From Polaromonas sp. (lineage in GTDB: Bacteria; Pseudomonadota; Gammaproteobacteria; Burkholderiales; Burkholderiaceae_C): a stretch of 5,414 nucleotides of DNA. A model generated the notes under the pieces. The model worked only from the letters and a program-made list of their open reading frames with translations, was not told the DNA's origin and made no database searches. Every line of letters begins with the position of its first letter. Positions within the stretch are counted from its first letter, which is position 1. The stretch spans positions 1 through 5,414 of the forward strand of contig JAJAYS010000146.1 of the NCBI GenBank assembly GCA_026786065.1. Direction: 5' to 3'. Position numbers and translations under genes: made by a program. Below, one piece after another: positions 1 through 4,030 of the stretch.

Positions 1-10
1 CCGATCAAGC

Positions 11-66
11 GGGGGCGCGGAGCTGGCTTGGCCGAGCCGCAAGCGCAGCGGCCCCCTCGGGAGGCA
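11..66 (+). repeat. GC-rich dispersed repeat, intergenic copy (copy C)
   Basis: This 56-nt stretch aligns without gaps to 4630-4685 inside mpl, with 47 of 56 identical bases by hand count. Its core (31-66) matches at 32 of 36 positions. It lies 3' of accC in a region (1-114) where I see no gene. On the minus strand, 60-64 and 68-72 can form a 5-bp hairpin (ggagg/cctcc), but no T-run follows, so it is not a classic intrinsic terminator. A second short inverted repeat, ccgat/atcgg, lies at 71-75 and 87-91. The rest of 1-114 holds no supported gene; prmA, which often follows accC, does not start here. Confidence 0.75.
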
Positions 67-114
67 CCCTCCGATATTTCAGGGCGATCGGATTGGTGCG
101 CGACCTTGGGGGCT

Positions 115-1464
115 TCATCTGTTCCGCTTGGCCAGCCAGTCTTCGAGGTAGTGAATGTTGGTTCCGCCATCAACAAACTTGGCATCGATCATCAACTCGC
201 GGTGCAGCGCAATGTTGGTGTTGATGCCCTCGACCACCGTCTCGGACAGTGCCGTGCTCATGCGTGCCAGCGCCTGCGCTCGGGTGTCGCCATAGACAAT
301 GATCTTTCCGATCATCGAGTCGTAATTGGGCGGCACGAAGTAGTTTGCGTAAATATGCGAATCGACCCGCACGCCCGGCCCGCCCGGCGTATGCCAGTTG
401 GTGATCCGGCCTGGCGACGGGATGAACTTGTAGGGATCTTCGGCGTTGATGCGGCATTCAATCGCGTGGCCCTTAATCTGGATGTCGCGCTGCGCGAACG
501 GCAGCCGCTCGCCTGCAGCCACCATGATTTGCGTGCGCACGATGTCCACCCCGGTAATCCACTCGGTCACCGGATGCTCGACCTGCAGGCGGGTGTTCAT
601 CTCGATGAAATAAAACTCGCCGTTCTCAAACAAGAACTCGAAGGTGCCCGCACCCCGGTAGCCGAGCTTCTTGACCGCAGCCACGCAGCGCTCACCGATG
701 CGCTCTATCAGTTTGCGCGGGATGCCCGGCGCCGGTGCCTCTTCAATGACCTTCTGGTGGCGGCGCTGCATCGAGCAGTCCCGCTCGCCCAGCCAGACCG
801 CATTTTTATATTGGTCCGCCATGATCTGGATCTCGACATGCCGCGGGTTTTGCAGGAATTTCTCCAGGTAAACCTCGGGGTTGCCGAACGCGGCAGCAGC
901 CTCTGCCTTGGTGGTTTGCACGGCATTGATCAAAGCCGCCTCGGTGTGAACCACCCGCATGCCACGCCCACCGCCGCCACCGGCAGCCTTGACGATCACC
1001 GGGTAGCCTATCTGTTTGGCAATGCGTTTGACGATCACCGGGTCGTCGGGAAGCACGCCTTCGGAGCCCGGCACGCAGGGCACGCCCGCCTTCAACATGG
1101 TTTGTTTGGCCGACACCTTGTCGCCCATGACGCGAATCGAATCGGGCGAAGGCCCGATGAATTTGAAGCCGCTGCGCTCGACGCGCTCGGCAAAGTCGGC
1201 GTTCTCACTGAGAAATCCGTAGCCGGGGTGAATCGCTTCAGCGTCGGTCACCTCGGCTGCCGAGATGATGGCGGGCATGTTCAGGTAGCTTTGCGCCGAC
1301 GCGGCCGGCCCAATACAGACCGCCTCGTCGGCGAGTTTGATGTATTTTGCCTCGCGGTCCGCCTCCGAATACACCATCACTGCCTTGATGCCCATCTCGC
1401 GGCAGGCGCGCTGGATGCGCAAAGCAATTTCGCCGCGATTGGCGATCAGTATCTTTTTAAACAT
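115..1464 (-). CDS. accC: Biotin carboxylase subunit of acetyl-CoA carboxylase
   Basis: The enzyme carboxylates the biotin on AccB using ATP and bicarbonate, the first half-reaction of malonyl-CoA synthesis in the cytoplasm. The 449-residue product matches the usual length and starts [20 protein letters not shown], the family N-terminus. Domain order is the pre-ATP-grasp domain (1-115), ATP-grasp (about 116-330) and the biotin carboxylase C-terminal domain (about 335-445). Residues known in the E. coli enzyme fall at the same numbers: K116, K159 just before the glycine-rich loop GGGGGRGM (162-169), H209, E211, H236, K238, E276, E288, N290, R292, Q294, V295, E296 and R338. The gene appears intact. 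A weak GGGA lies about 7 nt before the ATG. It lies downstream of accB on the same strand, but after an unusually long 191-bp spacer. No canonical terminator follows. Confidence 0.98.
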   Translation of the reverse strand: MFKKILIANRGEIALRIQRACREMGIKAVMVYSEADREAKYIKLADEAVCIGPAASAQSYLNMPAIISAAEVTDAEAIHPGYGFLSENADFAERVERSGFKFIGPSPDSIRVMGDKVSAKQTMLKAGVPCVPGSEGVLPDDPVIVKRIAKQIGYPVIVKAAGGGGGRGMRVVHTEAALINAVQTTKAEAAAAFGNPEVYLEKFLQNPRHVEIQIMADQYKNAVWLGERDCSMQRRHQKVIEEAPAPGIPRKLIERIGERCVAAVKKLGYRGAGTFEFLFENGEFYFIEMNTRLQVEHPVTEWITGVDIVRTQIMVAAGERLPFAQRDIQIKGHAIECRINAEDPYKFIPSPGRITNWHTPGGPGVRVDSHIYANYFVPPNYDSMIGKIIVYGDTRAQALARMSTALSETVVEGINTNIALHRELMIDAKFVDGGTNIHYLEDWLAKRNR

Positions 1465-1655
1465 CGCGCGTCCCGCGGCTCATCGCCCTGTCAGCTTCGC
1501 AGACCATGCGATTTGGTGACTGCCCAACATGCGCCGCGCGCAGATGTTGGCGTTTCCCCGCACTTGCAGCGCGAGCGCCAAAGCTGGCGATCAGGATTTT
1601 TTTTTGCATGCGTGGTGAAGCCGTTTCGCGCCGGCGAAGTGTTCGGCTGGACGAC
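1465..1655 (-). other. Long accB-accC spacer with an accC-start-like sequence
   Basis: The accB and accC genes are usually nearly adjacent, but here 191 bp separate them. On the minus strand, an ATG at 1609 opens a 50-codon frame (1609 to 1457) beginning MQKKILIA, very like the accC start MFKKILIA. The DNA at 1586-1609 matches 1441-1464, the real accC 5' end, at 19 of 24 positions. Further on, this frame reads MVCEADR where AccC reads MVYSEADR (residues 30-37). I see no Shine-Dalgarno sequence before this ATG and no ATP-grasp domain, so I do not call a gene. It may be a decayed partial duplication of the accC 5' end or a chance match. A run of nine A residues on the transcribed sequence (T9 at 1597-1605) lies directly after this ATG. 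Confidence 0.45.
1524..1550 (-). other. Stem-loop in the accB-accC spacer
   Basis: Positions 1524-1530 (ccaacat) and 1544-1550 (atgttgg) are perfectly complementary over 7 bp. Inside, after one C/C mismatch, three further pairs (one of them a T-G wobble) can close a 5-nt loop. No T-run follows on the minus strand, so it is not an intrinsic terminator. It could be a pause or mRNA-processing site between accB and accC; the function is not known. Confidence 0.4.
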
Positions 1656-2105
1656 TCATTCAATCAGGAATAGAGGCTGCCCGTACTCGACGGCCTGGCC
1701 GCTTTCGCACAAGACCTTGGTGATAGTTCCCGACTTGTCCGCCTCGATTTCATTGAGAATTTTCATCGCCTCGATGATGCAGACGGTTTCACCCTCTTTA
1801 ACGGCGCTGCCGACTTCGATGAAGGCTTTTGCGCCCGGGCTGGCAGAGCGGTAGAACGTTCCCACCATCGGCGACTTGACGGCATGCCCGACCGGCTCGG
1901 CGGGACGCGGTATTTCTATAGGAGCGGGCGCTACAACTGGTGCAGCAAGCGCAACCGCTGCGCTGGCCACCGGAGCCTGCGCAACCAGCGGTGCGTTGCT
2001 GGCCTTGACGATGCGCACCGTGCCCTCGGCTTCGGTGATTTCAAGTTCGGACACATTGGATTCAGACACCAGATCGATCAGGGTCTTCAGTTTTCGCAAA
2101 TCCAT
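1656..2105 (-). CDS. accB: Biotin carboxyl carrier protein of acetyl-CoA carboxylase
   Basis: This 149-residue protein carries the biotin that AccC carboxylates and that the AccA/AccD transferase uses to make malonyl-CoA. It starts [20 protein letters not shown], the usual N-terminal dimerisation/binding segment. An Ala/Pro/Val-rich flexible linker (about 37-72) follows, then the biotinyl domain (about 75-149). The biotinylation motif EAMKI puts the modified lysine at K115. The segment [20 protein letters not shown] (79-98) contains the thumb typical of bacterial AccB. Length is close to that of E. coli AccB (156), the difference lying in the linker. The start is supported by a GAAGGA Shine-Dalgarno site 6 nt upstream and by the conserved N-terminus. 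It is the first gene of the accBC unit; aroQ, often directly upstream in related bacteria, is not there. Confidence 0.98.
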   Translation of the reverse strand: MDLRKLKTLIDLVSESNVSELEITEAEGTVRIVKASNAPLVAQAPVASAAVALAAPVVAPAPIEIPRPAEPVGHAVKSPMVGTFYRSASPGAKAFIEVGSAVKEGETVCIIEAMKILNEIEADKSGTITKVLCESGQAVEYGQPLFLIE

Positions 2106-2111
2106 AAGGGA

Positions 2112-2117
2112 TCCTTC
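2112..2117 (-). promoter_or_regulatory. accB ribosome binding site
   Basis: The minus strand reads GAAGGA here, 6 nt before the accB ATG at 2105. This is a strong Shine-Dalgarno match at good spacing and fixes the start codon. Confidence 0.75.
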
Positions 2118-2134
2118 GAATTGGGTGCAAAAAA

Positions 2135-2143
2135 CTTATAGCA
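2135..2143 (-). promoter_or_regulatory. Candidate extended -10 promoter for accBC
   Basis: The minus strand reads TGCTATAAG: a TATAAG -10 hexamer preceded by a TGn extension, which fits sigma-70 extended -10 promoters. No good -35 hexamer is visible 16-18 nt upstream, as expected when the extension compensates. Transcription would begin near 2128, giving a leader of about 23 nt that still contains the accB ribosome binding site. This is predicted by eye only. Confidence 0.45.
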
Positions 2144-2533
2144 AAAACCCGACCTCGCAGCCACCGGGTCTGCGGGACATCGAGATGAAAAGCAAGAACT
2201 CCCCTTAATTTTCGGTTACTTCCCGCTTCATCACACTAAAGCGGTCATCCTGGTTCTTTTGATACTATTTGTAAGCCACGAAAGAAATGGCTATTTATTG
2301 TGACGGCCGAGTGTAGCGCATGCACCAAAGCAACCATCTGGCGTGTGGGACATTCAAAACCATTAGGACGCCGAAAATCCGCAGCCAGATTGCCGCGCAG
2401 CCAGGGCGTAAAGCGGCCCTGAAAGCCCGCCAAAGACGCTCAAACTTAGGCGCGCAAAGTCTGCAGCAGCCAGGTGGTGTGCCTCGGGGCCAAAGCAGCG
2501 GCGGGGCTTCAGGTCAACAGTTCAACCCGGCGC

Positions 2534-3133
2534 TCAGCCGCGCGATGCCCATTGCTGTAATTCTTTGGTGGTGACTTTGCCGGTTTTGCTTGCGACCAGG
2601 TTTCCCGCTGCATCGAAGACGGCGGTGTACGGCAGACTGCCCGAGGAGTTGCCCAGCGAACGGCCGACCTCGGTGCCCTGAAAACCGGCCATGCCGACCG
2701 GAAACGCCAGCGGTCGGCTTTGCAGCCAGCGGCGCACTGCGCTGGGTTGATCCACTGCAAGACCCAAGACCTGCCAGCCTTTTGCGCGGTTTTCCTTATA
2801 AAAGCTGTCAAGTAACGGCAACTCTTCAATGCAGGGTGGGCACCAGGTGGCCCAGAAGTTGAGCAGCAAAGGCTTGCCGCGCAGACTGGACATCACAACT
2901 TCCGGGCCGCCCGGGCCGTCCGGGCTATCAAAGCGCATCGCCCAAAAATCGCGGATCGCTTCGGTTTCGTGGCCGACCCGATCCGGCTGCGGCAGTCCCA
3001 GCAGCCGTGCCGCCTTGCCGAGGCCGGAACCCTCAGCCGACTGACCGCTCTGGCTTTGCCACCACCCAAGACCCAGGCCGGCTGCCGCAGCGCCGGCCGC
3101 AACGCCGGAGAAAATCAGGTTTCGTCGTTTCAT
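2534..3133 (-). CDS. TlpA/ResA-family membrane-anchored or periplasmic thioredoxin
   Basis: This 199-residue protein is probably a thiol-disulfide oxidoreductase facing the periplasm. The N-terminus is MKRRNLIFSG followed by a hydrophobic stretch to about residue 25 (ending GLGLGWW). No convincing signal-peptidase site is visible, so it may stay as a membrane anchor; the twin arginine at 3-4 hints at, but does not prove, Tat export. The thioredoxin fold spans about 75-199. LLLNFWATWCPPCIEELP (89-106) carries the redox pair C98 and C101, and the cis-proline loop is LPYT with P168. Family members reduce apocytochrome c, copper-site assembly proteins or other exported thiols; which substrate applies here cannot be told. 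An AGGA sits 7 nt before the ATG. The upstream gene ends only 3 nt before this start, which suggests co-transcription and coupled translation. Confidence 0.9.
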   Translation of the reverse strand: MKRRNLIFSGVAAGAAAAGLGLGWWQSQSGQSAEGSGLGKAARLLGLPQPDRVGHETEAIRDFWAMRFDSPDGPGGPEVVMSSLRGKPLLLNFWATWCPPCIEELPLLDSFYKENRAKGWQVLGLAVDQPSAVRRWLQSRPLAFPVGMAGFQGTEVGRSLGNSSGSLPYTAVFDAAGNLVASKTGKVTTKELQQWASRG

Positions 3134-3136
3134 ATT

Positions 3137-3736
3137 TCAGTCCTGCATCGGTTGGGCCAGCCGTTTTTCGACAGCGCGCACGTCGCCGCGCGGCGCGCGA
3201 CCCCTAGTGTCTGGCCGAAGCGCACCGCGCAGGTCGTCGTGGTCGTACACCATCAGATGCACGCCCACGGTTTCGCCAAGCGGCTCGCACAGGCTTTGCA
3301 GGCTAAGCGCCTCGACGCTGGCGCCGGTAAAGCCGGTGATGGTGCGCGGCTCGTAGGCCACGCTGTGCTCGATCAACGCAATTTCAGCCGACTTCGGATC
3401 GTCGCAAAAAAGCTGAATATAGATGTCCGACAGCCGTGTCGCCGTGCCATGCCAGACCGCGCCGGTCAGGTGGGGCCGAAATTCAGCCAGACGCTGCATC
3501 CAGGTCAACGCCAGCTGCCGCAGCGCGGCCAGCTCGACCGGCTGTGTGTCGGCGCAAAACACCGAAATATATTCGCGCACCGCGTCTTCGATTTCATCGT
3601 TGCCGGGCAGCTCGCTGCGGGCCGGCAGCCCCAACTGCTTGACGGCGCGGCGCTTGGCCGGGCCGTACTCCAGGCCTTCATCGACGATCAGGGCCGCAGC
3701 ACTGGCGGCGATTTGGGTTTTAAGGGCGTGAAGCAT
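3137..3736 (-). CDS. Conserved betaproteobacterial protein of unknown function
   Basis: This 199-residue soluble protein has no signal peptide or membrane segment. I recognise the type from memory as a protein found beside mpl in Burkholderiales and sometimes labelled UDP-N-acetylmuramate--alanine ligase. That label is not supported: no P-loop (GTHGKT) or other Mur-ligase motif is present. The N-terminal part (1-90) looks helical, with GLEYGPAKRRAVKQLGL (21-37) and a segment with DEIEDAVREY (47-56). The middle, TGAVWHGTATRLSDIYIQLF (91-110), faintly resembles the G-S...SDIDL core of nucleotidyltransferases but lacks the metal-binding acidic pair, so a degenerate fold is speculation. The C-terminus (160-185) has HLMVYDHDDLRGALRPD. 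I chose M at 3736 because the longer frame from 3904 adds 56 low-complexity residues (Q/P/R/H-rich) with no family look. No clear Shine-Dalgarno site precedes 3736. It ends 3 nt before the thioredoxin gene. Confidence 0.8.
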   Translation of the reverse strand: MLHALKTQIAASAAALIVDEGLEYGPAKRRAVKQLGLPARSELPGNDEIEDAVREYISVFCADTQPVELAALRQLALTWMQRLAEFRPHLTGAVWHGTATRLSDIYIQLFCDDPKSAEIALIEHSVAYEPRTITGFTGASVEALSLQSLCEPLGETVGVHLMVYDHDDLRGALRPDTRGRAPRGDVRAVEKRLAQPMQD

Positions 3737-4030
3737 GGCAATGGGTATCGACTGACAAAAGTCAGGCCAGTGAACGGCCGGCTGCGGTTGCCGTCTAGGC
3801 TGCGGATGCAAACATTGTCGTGCCAAGCCGCATGGACGCGCCGTAAGCAGGGTCGCGTGCGCCGATGGCAGGCCATACCTCCCGGCGGTCGCTACATATT
3901 TCATAGCTGTTTACGCCCGTATTTTCTAGATAAAAAGCAAATTTTCCTTGAAATATTTTCTGGAAGGCCGTGAGAGCGCGCCCGGTCACAGACCGGCAGA
4001 TCGGTGCAGCGGGTCCCTAGAATGCCGTCC
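3737..4030. other. Divergent intergenic region between the unknown gene and mpl
   Basis: These 294 bp separate two divergently transcribed genes. Positions 3889-3960 form an AT-rich island in GC-rich surroundings, the likely site of the minus-strand promoter. A weak candidate there reads TTCAAG, 18 nt, TAGAAA on the minus strand (between about 3950 and 3921). The plus-strand -10-like sequence is listed separately. The rest, 3740-3888, is open on the minus strand but shows no protein features. No convincing operator palindrome was found. Confidence 0.5.
4018..4023 (+). promoter_or_regulatory. Candidate -10 box giving a leaderless mpl transcript
   Basis: The hexamer TAGAAT ends 7 nt before the ATG at 4031, so a transcript started from it would begin at or next to the start codon. 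No Shine-Dalgarno sequence is visible before either 4031 or the in-frame ATG at 4022. No good -35 box is seen about 17 nt upstream (3995-4000 reads ggcaga). The prediction rests on the -10 and its spacing only. Confidence 0.35.

Larger units (their letters stand above)
2106..2533. other. Gene-free region between the thioredoxin gene and accB
   Basis: These 428 bp hold no open frame with recognisable protein features. The side near accB (about 2106-2330) is clearly AT-richer than the rest of the window and carries the candidate accB promoter and ribosome binding site. Two inverted repeats are visible: 2402-2407/2416-2421 (cagggc/gccctg, 8-nt loop) and 2274-2278/2288-2292 (agcca/tggct, 9-nt loop). 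Neither is followed by a T-run on the minus strand, so no intrinsic terminator for the upstream gene can be assigned. I found no trace of aroQ: its start motif LNGPNLNLLG is not seen. Confidence 0.6.

Noticed and set aside
59..72. Hairpin after accC as an intrinsic terminator
   Set aside because: The 5-bp stem is not followed by a run of T on the minus strand; it more likely belongs to the edge of the repeat copy.
1457..1609. 50-codon frame with the accC-like start as a real small gene
   Set aside because: There is no Shine-Dalgarno sequence, and the similarity to AccC fades after eight codons apart from MVCEADR. It is kept as a finding and not as a gene.
28..1854. 608-codon open frame on the plus strand opposite accC and accB
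   Set aside because: It runs antisense through accC, the spacer and part of accB, and its translation has no recognisable motif. High GC and codon bias in accC explain its openness.
2245..2433. 62-codon minus-strand frame between the thioredoxin gene and accB
   Set aside because: It has no ribosome binding site or motif and no similarity to AroQ; it is probably a chance frame in the gap.
3737..3904. N-terminal extension of the unknown gene to an ATG at 3904
   Set aside because: The extra 56 residues are rich in P, Q, R and H and lack family features. The start at 3736 begins the part that looks conserved, although its ribosome binding site is weak.
2969..3973. 334-codon open frame on the plus strand opposite the unknown gene and part of the thioredoxin gene
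   Set aside because: It is antisense to two better-supported minus-strand genes, has no domain features and ends in the AT-rich intergenic region.
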